Below are positions 20,721-33,130 of a stretch of DNA of 64,000 nucleotides, one piece after another. Position 1 is the first letter of the stretch. Every line of letters begins with the position of its first letter. The notes beneath the pieces were generated by a model. That model did not search any database, had not been told where the DNA came from, and worked only from the letters and a program-made list of their open reading frames with translations. This DNA is from Schistocephalus solidus. Its lineage: Eukaryota; Platyhelminthes; Cestoda; Diphyllobothriidea; Diphyllobothriidae. Location of the stretch: the NCBI GenBank assembly GCA_017591395.1, contig WEDG01002026.1, positions 1 through 64,000 on the forward strand. The letters are read 5' to 3'. The position numbers and the translations under genes were made by a program.

Positions 20721-21730
20721 GAAGACGGATGACAATTTTGTTTCTTCTCCCCTTCCCCACCCCGACAACCGTACTTATCCGCATATTTGACTTACTAACA
20801 TAGTGTTTTGAATATAAAGACCTGACGAGAATTTATCGAAAACTAACGTATGCTTGCCGCCATGCCCTAACCCTGTCAACGCAGGGTCACCCGCCCTCTG
20901 TATGGAATAACCTCTCTTTCACAGTTCTCTGACTTCACTCAGAGGCGAACTTACCTTGTGTGGGTAAAGGCTTTAAGAGAGCTCTACACACATACTGCAA
21001 TGCTTTGAAATTGACAAGGAAACCTGGACGCCCATCCAGCATGATCTCATAAATAGCTGTTGCTAGGGGTTAGCCACTTCAAAATAACCACACGTTTGTA
21101 TGCAGGAGTCAAAGTGACCTTGATGGACATATGCGCATCCATTTCACTCTCACTACTACCCGCTACCAGCCGCAACCTCAATAGAGCCAATCAGACTAAG
21201 TTCCCCCGCTATCACCGTGAGCACAATTTGTGACCCTGGTTTGTCTTCATTGAATACATTCCCAGGCGCTAGAAAATGGATGTCACGAAGAGAGACAAAA
21301 CAGTATTCAACATTGCCCCGATGATTCACTCGAGTGCATTTGAAAGTATTCAGCACGAGAGCTCAACCGTTAAAAGTAACAGTAGCATTCTAAGTCTGTA
21401 CCTAGTAAATGCCATCATCAGTAGAGCAGATGTGCGCCAAAGTTTGGGCTGTTTCGCCTACAGCGTCATACTGGTGGATTCAAACGTTGCAGTACGTCGG
21501 CGGGTAACTTAGTTCCTATGTGACAAACGCTAGGCTTTCAGTGGTCTCCGCTATCGTGGTTTCAGGTCTTTTTTAGGCCAAAAATATTCTCACAAATAGG
21601 TAAGATGAAAATGTGAACCTCTCAAAAATATCCATTAATTAAATGAGCCTGGAACTCATCAGGTGGATTCTAGATTATTTGTTTAGGAAATCCTGCTTGG
21701 GAATTGATGGAATTTCCGTCTGTCCCATAA
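20721..21730. other. unassigned region
   Basis: No recognised coding or repeat signature, though GC content is higher than in the flanks. Confidence 0.35.
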
Positions 21731-21734
21731 GGCT

Positions 21735-21885
21735 GTGTGGGTAACTTTACCCATTTGGTTAGATTTATGGCTTCTGTTTGGACCCCATAGTTTAGGTGGT
21801 TAGAGTGTTGATTGTGAACAAGCCATGCTTTTGCCGTCTTGGATTCAGGTTTCATTGCGGTCGCGCAGTTTCTCTCAAGTGGGTA
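21735..21885 (+). mobile_element. SINE family 2, degenerate copy
   Basis: GTGGGTAACTTTACCCATTTGG, then GGTGGTTAGAGTGTTGATTG in the A-box region and GGATTCAGGTTTC where the B box would be. The alignment with 13927 and 17036 is convincing in order, but both boxes are mutated. Confidence 0.6.
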
Positions 21886-22399
21886 TTCAGTTAAATTTTT
21901 AAAATCTAACAACACACATCAATAAAACCCAGTCTTTAAAATCCGCGGGATCGAGCCTTACCAAATGGATCACGGCATTTGCACACGTAAGCGTGGTCAC
22001 TGCAGCCGGATCCTCAGATGGCAGACAGCCAAATCGGACCTGGAAGTACACAGTTCCAAGCATGTATGTTTTATCTTGGTGCATAGTGCATCGAATTGCC
22101 GCAGAGATAGGTACTTCCGCATCGGTTTTACTTTCTCTTCCCTCGTTATTGCACACGACAATTTCTTGACCCTGCATGTCGACTGGCAGTGAAATTGGGT
22201 CTAGGGTAATTTATGGCATAAAAACTCCCGTCCAACACATTCCATAGTCATTAATGCATATATTTACTGGCAAGTTGATGCGAAAGTTGGGGTTTCAGAG
22301 GTCTGTACGTGTTAACAAGAAGTCTTGCTTCTTAGTCTGAGCTTTCAAACTCATTCAGGACTCGATCCTGACAGATAGTAAAAAAGAAATAATTACACT

Positions 22400-22610
22400 G
22401 AAAGGGGGGGGCAAGCCGATCAATGAAGCAATTCTGGAGGTAAATGCGCAGGACAATGTATGCCGGTGCCAGATCGATAAATCGATCGATAGTTACGGGC
22501 TCATGCGGACACGGAGAGCCATCTAATGCGTGTTGCGAGTCAAAGTTAACGTTATTTTTGTCTACTATCACAGCGGAACAGTAAACATGGCCAGTGTTGA
22601 TCACGAACAG
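22400..22610 (-). pseudogene. PLE C-terminal signature fragment
   Basis: The minus frame gives HEPVTIDRFIDLAPAYIVLR (about 22500-22430), matching the C-terminal PLE signature SINRxIDLxxAYxxLR seen near 36780, 44450, 56330 and 8620. No RT or nuclease adjoins it in the same family. Confidence 0.6.
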
Positions 22611-22619
22611 CGAGAATCG

Positions 22620-23350
22620 TGGTACACGTCACATGAGTCCGTCAGTTCCTGTCAGGTGACCAGTATGTAGAAGTTGCATTGAAGAAATAAGAATACTTAA
22701 AACGACCATTCGCAGCAGGACGCCATCTCAACTGCAACCCGACTTTGCATAACACAGATAACGAATAGAAGCAGACAGCAGTTTGAATTTGCGCAGTGTC
22801 AATACGTGCCAGCAATGGTCAGGTTTCACTACAAAATGATCAGTTCGGAGACGTTAGCTTAAATCTTCAGAGAGGAAAGGAAAGGTGGAAAAGAGTTAAC
22901 ACAAATCGAGGTGGGAAGATAACTAGGGCAATTGGAGATTGACCATTGTGGTCTACTTGCTTGCATACGTCTGGTTTCGCCCTCCGCCCGAGTTGTTCGT
23001 GTCCGAACAAGTACTCGGAAAAGCTCTTTTGAGGTCAACAGGGTGATCGCTGTCCAGCAGATGTTTAGTAATAGAAAACCGTGGTATTTTATTTTATTGT
23101 TTAAACAGCCCTTTAGGCAACTGCTCAGTGGCCCTTTTGAATTCGCCAGTTCACATGAATTCAGAAACACAGTTTGGGGTGGCGTGCAACGGCAAGACAT
23201 CCTTTGGCTGGTTGATTGGAAGATTGACAGGGCAATCAGAGATTGACCATGACGTCTTCTTGCTTGCATAAGTCTGGTTTCGCCCTTCGCTGCCTCAAAG
23301 TAGCGTAAGACTCGATTTGTTCGTGCCCGAAAGCTTGAGATAAACATTAT
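22620..23350 (-). mobile_element. PLE 3' ends (family C), two copies fused in tandem
   Basis: Minus strand, upper part (23347-23215): FRARTNRVLRYFEAAKGE and MQARRRHGQSLIAL, the end of a GIY-YIG domain and C-terminus. Directly after it comes a second copy starting in the nuclease (SCRCTPPQTVFLNSCE, then LSSCLKGCLNNKIKYHGF, LVRTRTTRAEGETRRMQAS). The tandem break is near 23215. The 3' non-coding part (22620-22860) is also shared with 25330-25500. Frames are broken throughout. Confidence 0.65.
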
Positions 23351-25329
23351 AGCTTTGCTAAATACACCAAAGTAGTTTTATGGTTAACTGATTCATAAGC
23401 AACGTACGACAGAAAATGACTTGCGCTAATGAAACGATAATGGACACTTTTGTTCCTTCAACCTGCGTGGTAATTCATGTGGCATGTGTGCTCTTGTCTA
23501 AAGGCAGATGTTTGCGACTGAGGTTTAATTACAGCAATTGGGCCCTACCACCTCTATTCAAACTTAATTAACGGTAGCCAGGACAAACGAACTACTCAAC
23601 TGGGACTTTCTGGCGACAACTCGTTAGGTTAAAACTGGATTTTGTAGTCTACATTACAATCAACCGTAGTCCTTGTATCTGCCGTCCGACGTACCACCAA
23701 GTCAAAGTTTAGGATACTCTATGAGCAAGAAAGTGTTAACATCTTTTTCATTACGCTAACCCAGGCAGCTGCGAATGGAGGAAGGTTAAAAATATTACAT
23801 TTTTAGTTTAACCCTGTGGTTGGACACTTGTATAAGCACCCCGTACATTTGGTGTTGTTGCGTTAAATTAAAGAAGGTAACTACATCCGTGTGATAGGTT
23901 TAACGCTAACCCAAAATACAATCCTATTCCTTACATTGAACCACCTACCCCCAACACCAGATCCATTCCCGCAATACAAAACTCTCTTAACCCAGCCCTC
24001 CTGGCGTTTAAAGTAGGACCATATGTGATAAAGTGAGGGTAACATTGTTTTTACCCACCGTTTGAAAAGGATAAAATAATTTCACTAAAAATTAAAATAC
24101 ATGTACAGAAAAAAGTACAATTGTACATTAACTGTGCGAGTGAACACGGTATACGTAACCATTTCAACGTATGGCCCTGCGCTACATTTGGGAGCTGAGG
24201 TGTGTAGAACGATAACCATGTTTTAATACTGATACCAATTCTACCCCAACACTAGCCCTAAGTCTTACCTTTCCTGGATGTTAGTGCATGGTCACATGTA
24301 AGATAAAGGGTTTTTATAACCGTTTCCACTATGCCTATTATCCATCCTTAGTGGCCAGTAACTACGCTTGCACCTTAGTTCGGTAAGTTTGGAAATTACG
24401 GACAATACTAGCGTCAAAATACAGATAATACCGCATACTATCCCAAGCTATAGCATACGCCATCTACATAGGCTTCCTAGGCCCCCAGTTGAACTCATGA
24501 ATTTGGAAGCCTAGAGCAGCGAATTTAGAGGGAAACTACATTCCCCACTTGCAAGATGTGTTGGAATTCCGTAATATAGTTCAGTATATTTAAGGGTAAT
24601 TGGCAATGCCTTTCGCGTGAGCTAAAATCTTAAAAGTATTGATTTTGGACGAAAAACCTCTCCACTCCGTCACTCGGAGTTGAGAAGCCTGAAAGCAAAA
24701 CAAAATCTGCTTCTGACCTTGGGAAATCGCTGCATTAGTAGGTCTCTTTTTCGCACGCCTCCTTGCCAGGCTGAAAAGAAGAAGAGAAAAGGTGCAGAAG
24801 TTGAGCACAATTCAGGTGCGTAACTGAAATTGAATTCGCATATTTAAAATTTTGACTTCCAGCAGGACAGGCAGGGACGCTAAAGGAATGTTGGAAACCA
24901 GTCTTAGACAGGAATAGAGTAAAGAATCTGTGCGATGTCCCACTAAATTTGAACATCACCTGCTGTTAAATGTTTTCGGAAAAAAGCCATTTCTTTAACA
25001 CATCAAGCATGCAATGTTTGCACAAAGTGATGAAAACTGAAGACTGAGGTACCTCGAAATTTGAGTGTTTGGCTTATTGGCTTAAAAGGTTTCAGTAATT
25101 GAGGTTCCGAACGCATACTTATGTTCAAGTTGTTTATTGAAACAAAATGTGAATTTGGGACAAAAATAAATCCTCCTCTATACTCAAGCCATGTGGTATG
25201 CAAATACATACTGCATAATACATATTTTCTTCGCTTGCTTTTCTTATAAAATACTGTAACTCAATATAGGCGAGACACGAAGTAATCGATGAGTTACTAC
25301 GCTTTTAAAACAGACTTATGCAGCAGGAT
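23351..25329. other. unassigned region
   Basis: No gene recognised. Words like CTAACCC and CCCTAA are frequent on the plus strand at 23880-24000 and 24240-24330, as at 17.8 kb. Confidence 0.35.
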
Positions 25330-26441
25330 GTACTGGTTCCAACAAATTCCGTGACAGCCTATGAACTGCAATCCGTCCTTGCATTACGCAAATAACGAAA
25401 GGAACTAGACAGCAATTTGAACTTTCACAGAAAAGCAACAAAATACCAGCAAGGGCTGTACTTCAACGTAAAGAATGATCACGTCAGAGACGGTAGCTTA
25501 ACAATTCAGAGAGGAAAGGAAAGGTGGGAAAGAGTTTACACAAATCATACCCATGCGTTAATCGAGGTGAGAAGATTGACAGGGCAATCAGAGATTGACC
25601 ATGACGTCTTCTTGCTTGCATAAGTCTGGTTTTGCCCTTTGTTGCCTCCAAGTAGCATAAGACCCGATTTGTTCGTGCCCGAACAAGTACTCGGAAGCTG
25701 TTTTGAGGTCGACAAAGATACCAAGGTTCGACAGATTTTTAGTAATCGAAAAACGTGGTATTTTATTTTATTGTTTAAACAGCCGGTTAGGCAACTGCTC
25801 AATGCCCTAGTTGCCAATTGCCTTTGTGTTCGCCTAATGTATTTGCATCCGCAAATGTACGTGCATTCAGAAATAGAATTTGGGATGGCGTGCAACGGCA
25901 AGGCATCCTTTGGCTGGTTGATTGGAAGGTTTCAGTCAGTAGGACTCATTAAGATTAGCTCAACTGCATTGTATGTTCTTTCTACGGTGCATCGTAACCG
26001 TCGCGTGATTGCATTAGAAATGCTTTAACCCTTAAAGGGTACGGATATCATAACGGGCTTTTTCGAAACAGACTGTTCCGTCATTTTTAGCCATAAGCGG
26101 TTGCAGTACTTTTGCATAAAAATTTAAGGTTACCCAAAGTTAAGTGAGACTGCTTTGATGCGGGCAGTTTTTGCATCTTATGTAACACTAGAGGAAATAT
26201 TTCTCGTTCGTTGAACAAGAGTACGCAGCAGATTTCGTTTCCGTTGTACGGACTCAAAGCTTGTAAAGTGCAAGTTTTGCCCTTTCCAAGTAGGTTTGTG
26301 AAAAACTGAGTGACTTATTGAACAATTATCCTCTCTAAACATGAGGACATCTAGGATGGGTACCTTATTGCACAGCTCCACTTTGGTTCTCTTTAGGCTG
26401 TGCATATTATGTGTATGTCTCAGCCCCATAAACACACACAA
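25330..26441 (-). pseudogene. PLE RT thumb through GIY-YIG (family C, longest copy)
   Basis: From 26441 downward: CNKVPILDVLMFRED and SHSVFHKPTWKGQNLHF, then RNLLRTLVQRTRNISS, the PLE thumb. In another frame near 26090-25960 KKPVMISVPFKG and RRLRCTVERTYNAVELIL. Then HAIPNSISECTYICGCKYI (25900-25850) and RRTQRQLATR, the GIY-YIG core with YIG changed to YIR, and LFKQ-, KTAS-, GHEQ-like blocks in shifting frames to about 25560. The order is complete from thumb to C-terminus, and at least four frame changes make it inactive. It anchors the identity of the shorter family C pieces. Confidence 0.8.
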
Positions 26442-26479
26442 TTCTAGCTTTTGAACACTTCCCTAGTCAACATATTTAT

Positions 26480-27150
26480 TCACCGTGTTTAAATTGATAT
26501 AGCTAGCGGAAAGATAGAATAACTTGATATCAGACGATATCCTTGCCTTTTAAAGGGCATTAAATTACAAAAAACAGAAATCTAGCGAGGTTTGCGCTGC
26601 ACCTTGCAAAAAACATACAATGCAGCTGAACTCGTCTTAACCATTCATACTAAAAGCCTTCCAAAGAACCAAACAAGGGATGTCTTGCCGTTGCATGCCG
26701 CCCCAAATGGTGTGTATGAAGTCAAGTCCATTTGCTTTTGAAAGTACATTGGGAAAAGGCAAAGACGATTGGTAGCCAGCCTTACTGAGCAGTTATCTAA
26801 CTGGCTTTTCGAACGTAAAAATAAACTAGCGTGGTATTCTATAGCGAAACATCTTTCAGACAGCGGTTCATTTATAGTCCTCAAAACAGATTTCCAAGAA
26901 GATGTTTGGACACGAAGAATTCTGACCTTCAGCTCTTTGGAAGCAGCCTATAAACGATGAGAGAAGCACAACCTATGCAATCTCCAATCACCTGAGTAAT
27001 ATTCATGCCCATATTTACTCGCAAGTGTTATTTCTGTTGACACTTCCCCCTCTTGTAACTTTACTGTGTGATGTGTTGCGTTAGCATCATTCATCTTATC
27101 ACTCCTTTCACTGAACCATGACCCATGCTGTTATGAATTGTCTGTTCTTT
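26480..27150 (+). pseudogene. PLE connector and GIY-YIG (family C, plus copy 1)
   Basis: Plus frames give LRCTLQKTYNAAELVL, LPLHAAPNGVYEVKSIC, then KYIGKRQRRLVASLTEQLSN with YIG intact at about 26739-26748, and AKHLSDSGSFIVLKTDFQED and TRRILTFSSLEAAYKR. It ends with a 3' region shared with 31170-31360. It lies back to back with the minus-strand copy ending at 26441, so the two form a divergent pair. Confidence 0.75.
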
Positions 27151-27229
27151 CTGAAAAAACTCCAGTATTTTCTTGCCGCGGCTGTGGGACTTCTGGCCTC
27201 ATTACCTGGTGAGTGATTTCATACCTCAA

Positions 27230-28145
27230 AAATGTCTCGGAGGCATTCAGCCGGCTTCTCGCGGCACTTGGAAGTAGAAGTCGCACACAGACTGATGCAA
27301 CCATTAGGCGTCAGGTAATGAGACAAAATTACCCACTGCCGCGGCAAGAAACATCTGGCGTTGTTTATCGGATATGATGCAGTCGCGGGCAAAGCAAATA
27401 TGTCGGAGAAACTGCAAGACTGTTCTAGACGCGAATTGTCAAACATGCGGCAACAGTGCGGTGAAATGGTGCCAATTTTCAAGTCTCAGTTCATTCGTCA
27501 AGAATCAGCCACAAATCTTAGTGCCATGGGGCCAAAATCCTACCAAGAAGTGCTAATCACGTGAGCTGCGAGTTGCCTGAATCATGGTTTACAGGCCCCC
27601 AGTCTATTAACAAGTGAAATGACCTACCCAACCCATATTCGGTGCTAAGACTCAGTTTGGCCAGAGCAATCGGCCACGCGGGGAGGGCTCAGGCAAACAC
27701 ATTTTCCAACGCTGGTGCTGGTGAACCAAATGGCCGAGCAATCATCACACCAAGCCCCAATATGATTGATGAAATTTCAGCAAATAAGGACAATCAAACA
27801 ATTAGCGCACTCGAGGGCAGTTATCCTCGATAAGGATGAGCCATTACTTGTCATAGGATTAAAGCAGCATCGAAACTGCTACCTTGAAGATGAGGTCGAG
27901 TCAGTATCCGAAACGACAATCAAATGAAGTTCTTGTCCCAGCAATTGCGTCTACTTCTTCTCCATTTATTCCTGGGACTCGCGTTTTAACTTTTATCAGC
28001 AGTCTGTTCTGGTTATGCATGGTCGTGCAAGAAGTGATCCGAAAATTTACGAACTCACTACTATTGACAACCTATCCGTATGTGGTGTTTGTCGGAAAGC
28101 GCAACTTGCAATTATGAGAGGTTTGGCAATCAACCCACCGCAAAT
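27230..28145 (+). mobile_element. PLE 3' part with GIY-YIG remnant and terminal module (family A, copy 2)
   Basis: Nearly collinear with 1190-2160. It contains the same TARLL/EH region, where the frame is broken (YIG has become YVG-like), the WFTGPQSINK-like signature near 27583-27615, and the terminal module beginning CTTGAAGATGAGG with GAAACGAC at 27910-27917 and the GCGTCTACTTCTTC...GGGACTCGCGTTTTAAC core. The high similarity to 1190-2160 across non-coding parts shows both derive from one element. Confidence 0.75.
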
Positions 28146-30590
28146 GTGGCCGACGTAGGTGAGTTTCAGTCTATTATTTTAATTACTTATAATTTTACTC
28201 TCCACAAGTGCATATCAATACTCCGCAACAGAGGTTCAAGCCAAATGAAAGGAGCCATTTTGCCCTTAAAGCGGACCTACCGTGAGTCACTGCGGTTCGA
28301 AAGAAGAATTCGATAGTCGATTCCGACAACGTTGCCCGTGTACTCCACGGCAAAGGTGGCCTATACATGGTGCACGTGAGCTCATTTGCTTACGAAACCT
28401 TTATCGCACTCTCTCTACCCTCACAGCCTCCAGGTCCGGTGTCAAGAACGAGTCAGGAATATCGGATCGGGTGTATTTGGCGGGCGCAGCTAGTGCTTGC
28501 GCCTAGGCGTGTCATCGCACCTCCGTGTGGGCCATTTTAAATTTATGCATCCCAAATAACGCCTGTAGTGTCCCGATCTGGTCCACTTTATGATCCAGTG
28601 CATCTACCCCATGGCCCATCGCAGAAAATCTATTTATCTAGTCAAAAGTGAGACACGGGAATAGGTTCGTCGTTATACAGAAATTACAATGCGTACCTCC
28701 TGAACGGTAGCGCAAGACCAGCTGCAACTCTGGGTGGCGGTACCCATTAACGTCTTCAAACCAATCAGAAGTATATTTGTTACAAAGTAGAAAAGCATAG
28801 GATGCATATTGAAGGTAATAATCTCTTGAAGGGTTACTTAAAGGAATTCTTCGTTGGAAAATGCTCATGCAAAATTCAAGGGAAGTTCACCACTGCTGCG
28901 GTGTGTGCATATATTTCAAGTTCTAATTTTAGTACGTTTAAGGTAACAAAATAAAAGATACATCGTTTATGCCAGGTTATGTGTTCCAAATATGTTGAAT
29001 TATCCCCCTTTTAGTCCAAATCGAGTGCAGAACAACATATAAAAGGATTGGTTTTATTGTAACCCCTTCGCTGTGCAAAAAATACCAATGTGGTTATCTT
29101 TCAAATGCGAACCTAATCAGTGTGAAATGAAGGGGAAGAATTGCTTTTTACAGACGATTAAGTAAAAACTCTTCATACTTGCCTGAGGCGACATTTTTAC
29201 CTTCATTGTGTGATTTTATTTCTTTAGCTCTTTTTTCATATGACTTCTACTTCATTCGAATATCTAATAAATGGTTAGTTGAGTAACAATTAGATCTTAC
29301 TTGATTGTGTTTGGCTGTGATAATTAAGGTGGTCTTCTTGGGATTTAGGTTGTACTTTCGTTCGTCAGATTCGGCTGCTACTTTCTTAGCTGTCCTCTCG
29401 AAATATCGGTTTCCTTTTGGCGCGTAGGCTAGGCGAATTAAAATAACTTATATGAAAATGGTTGTAGCAGCTAAAATAATATTACATAAATAGAATTCTG
29501 GTAGAATACCACCTGTCCCCATTACAATCCGAACTATTTGTGTGCTGGAACCATACAGCTGAAAATCTCTACGATAGGAGGAAAGTGAATTCTCATCCTG
29601 TTACCCAATTTGAAGACAAAGACTATGACATACTCCAAATGACCAATCTCCTGCAAAGTTTCCCAGAATTCTTAAATGTGTTTTTGATTAGGAAGGATTA
29701 CTTTCTTGGGGTTGTAATATACAATATTATGGGGCCTATTGTAAGCATATTTCGGACGCACCTCGATGCCGGTTTTTGAATGTATGCCTTTCGAGCTGCT
29801 TTCAGAAGCTGCACTCGATAAAAAATGAACACATACGTTACATGATTGTGATATTTATTTTCAATGCCTTTACACATTTAGGTAGATTTGATAGAAAAAT
29901 TAAGCAAAATTATGCTCTTTTGTACTGATTCGGTATAAATCACTTCTTCTTTATACTTTTTTCTCAAAAGAAGGGTTTATTTAGGTGTGAGAAAATTATT
30001 CCAATTCCCGAATATTTTGATCCTGAACCGCCGTAGCATTTGCGTTTAGGATTTCCAGTCTACAAGCTATTCTTTCTGGATAAGAAAAAATATAAGGTTA
30101 ATAAGCAGATATTGTGTATTTATTCAGAAAATTTTTGCACAAGATGAGGATTATGTTACATATTCCATGAGAACCCTTGTTACACATATGGATAGGAGGC
30201 TATTTGAATTGGCATTTTACAGTCTTAAAAATCTTATAACCCAAAACCTTTTCACAAAATTAAAAGATTACCTTTTTCGTGTATAAAATGTAAGTGAGGC
30301 GTGAACAGCTGTACAATTAGTACAAGAAATGACATATTTGTACATTTTTTTATATTCGAATTTAAAAAGGCATCAAAATCGAACTGCACTCAAAAGCCGG
30401 CACCCTGGCGTACTCGCAATATTATGGGAATATGTCACAAGACGAACAATCTTTGGTTAAGTTTGCATTAGATTGTTCATTCAATTTACATGCTTTAATT
30501 TCGAATTCCTTATTGGACATTCAAACAGTATGGTGGTTTACACTGAAGGTAACAAGAAAATCGATTTCTTCACGCAACGGACAGGTGTGT
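28146..30590. other. unassigned AT-rich region
   Basis: 28200-28620 is more GC-rich and has open but unrecognised frames. From 28900 to 30590 the sequence is strongly AT-rich with no coding motif. Confidence 0.35.
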
Positions 30591-30594
30591 AACC

Positions 30595-31555
30595 ACAGCA
30601 TGTGACATTTTGACCACGTTGACTATCTTTCGGCGGTGAATGTCTTATGTTTGTCAATCCGCATAAAATTTTAAAAAACCATTGTCTCTTAAACAGTACC
30701 CTAGCAAAAATATGTGCTCACCTTGCTCAAATTGATATTGCGTTGCGGAAAGATAGAGTTACTTGATATGACATTATATCCTTGCCTTTTAAAGGGGATT
30801 TAATTACAAAAAACAGAAACCTCGCGACGGTTGCGCTGCACCTTGCAAAGAACATACAATGCAGCTGAACTCGTCTTAATCATTCGTACTAAAAGCCTTC
30901 CAAAGAACCGAGCAAGGGCTGTCTTGCCTTTGCATGCCGCCCCAAATGGTGGCATGAAGTCAAGTACATTTGCTTTTGAAAGTATATTGGGCAAAGGCAA
31001 AGGCGATTGGCAGCCAGGACCACTAAGCAGTTGTCTTACTGGCTTTTCGAACTAACGTGATATTCGATTGCGAATCATCTTTCGGAAAGTGGTCCATTTA
31101 TTGCCCTCAAAACAGCTTTCCAAGTAGATGTTTGGACACGAAGAATTCTGACCTTCGGCTACTTTGGAAGCAGCCTATAAACGATGAGAGAAGCACAACC
31201 TATGCAATCTCCAATCGCCTTAGTAATATTCATGCCCAGATTTACTCGCAAGTGTTATTTGTGTTAACTCTTCCCCTCTTGTAACTTTACTGTGTGATGT
31301 TTTGTGTTAACATTCTTTATCATATCACTCCTTACACTGAACCATGACCTGTGCTGTTATGCATTAACATTCTTAGCAGATTCAAACTGTAACGCGCTTA
31401 TATTCATATTCTATTTTATGCAAAGCCTGAATGCAGTTTATAAGCTGTCACAAAATTTGTTTGAACCAATAAATCCTGCTGCGTGCACATCTGTTACATT
31501 CATACCCGGGAAAAGGCTTCAAACAAACATATTTTTGTCCCCCGGTCAGTCAAAG
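30595..31555 (+). pseudogene. PLE connector and GIY-YIG (family C, tandem unit 1)
   Basis: RCTLQRTYNAAELVLIIRTK, LPLHAAPNGGMKSSTFAFES, then GKGKGDWQPGPLSSCLTGFS across the YIG region and LDTKNSDLRLLWKQPINDER. A non-coding 3' part to about 31550 contains TTGAACCAATAAATCCTGCT. The YIG motif itself is destroyed. Its upstream (30600-30780) and downstream parts align with the next unit. Confidence 0.7.
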
Positions 31556-31739
31556 GTGCATTTCATTAACCTCTCGGACGGTCTTGCCTGGATGTACGTT
31601 TGAAAAAATAGTGACTTACTCTCATCCTATGGAACGAGGTTTGCCGTTAAGGGAATAGGGGTTGCTAACGGTTTTAACTGGAGTTGTTTCTGATGTTAGA
31701 CAAACTGTTTGGGCATAAGCAATTTGAACAATGCAACAT

Positions 31740-32600
31740 CCATTCACGAGAGCTCACGCCGGCTTTCTTTCGACAGTGAATGGCTTATAAGTGTCAGCCC
31801 GAATACAATTTGAAAAAAGTCTTGCTCTATCCAAAATACGTTTTTACCTTGCTCAAATTAATATTGCTTCTGGAAAGATAGAGTAACTTGATATGAGACG
31901 ATCTCCTTACCTTTTCAAGGGGGATTAAATTTCAAAAAAAACAGAAATCTATCGACGGTTGCGCTGCACCATACAAAAATCTCTACAATGCAGCTGAACC
32001 CGTCTCTATTAAGTCCTATTAGAAGCCTTCCAATCAATCAGGCGTGCTACCCACAATTGATGTGCATGGATTCAAGTGCACTCGTGGTTGCAAGCAAACT
32101 GGGTTGATCACGAAGGCAATTTGCAACCAGGGCCACTGAACAGTTGCCTAATGGGCTGTTTAAAATAAATAAATAAAATAAAATACCACGGTTTTCTAAT
32201 TACTAAACATCTGCTGGACAGCGGTCACCCGGTTGACCTCAAAACAGCTTTCCGAGTACTTGTTCGGACACGAAACAACTCGGGCGGAGGGCGAGACCCG
32301 ACGTATGCAAGCAAGTAGACCACAATGGTCAATCTCTAATTGCCCTGGTAATCTTCCCACCTCGATTTACGCATGAGTATGATTTGTGTTAACTCTTTTC
32401 CACCTTTCCTTTCCTCTGAAGTTTTCAGCTAACGTCTCCGAGCTGATCATTCTTTTCAGTGACATTTCGTGCTGTCTTCTTCTATTCGCAAAGTCGGGTT
32501 GCAGATGATAAGCCCTCACGAAATCGGTTTGAACCAGTAAATCCTGCTATGTACGCCTGTTTCAACTTCCTATCCGGGAAAAAATGCTTCAGGTATAAGG
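31740..32600 (+). pseudogene. PLE connector and GIY-YIG (family C, tandem unit 2)
   Basis: Same order as 30595-31555: TTGCTCAAATTAATATTGCT near 31855, a degenerate connector (31960-32010), the CAGTTGCCTAATGGGCTGTTT and GTACTTGTTCGGACACGAA blocks, and TTTGAACCAGTAAATCCTGCT at 32527-32547. It contains an AAATA-repeat insertion (32163-32185). Offset from unit 1 is about 1.1 kb. Confidence 0.65.
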
Positions 32601-33130
32601 ATATGCGGACTTTGCGTTTGAGTTTGTTAAAAACTGATAGAATTTGGCTATATGTTGGAATTTTTGATTTGAACTTACACGTTTGATAACCTATTTCTTG
32701 AGGTTTCACGATTTCGACAAGAATCATTAGGCATAAATTTGAAATATAGTGGTATGTGTTACTGACAAACGTTCTGTACTTAGCTGCATTTGTACAGGGT
32801 TTGACAAATGTCATTGTCGATGTTTACCTTAAATTACATCAAAGACTGTGAATTCGGTGAACCTTTTTCGTTATTGGCGATGTACTGAGAACATAATCCT
32901 CTCAGATATGGGCCCATCTGCGTAATGTGTAGGTATTATCGGTGAAATAGCAAATCGCCTCCCATCTAAAAACAATTGCTGTCAAAACATTTGCTCGTGT
33001 ATATCACTTCAATGCGGAGGAAGATTCTCACTGACATTGAAAGGTACTTTAACGCGTCATAAAAGTACATTAAGTCCCAAAGCAATCAACTTAAGGATAT
33101 GAAGATTGGGGGAATTAGTAGTTTGTTAGT
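32601..33130. other. unassigned region
   Basis: No recognised features. Confidence 0.35.
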
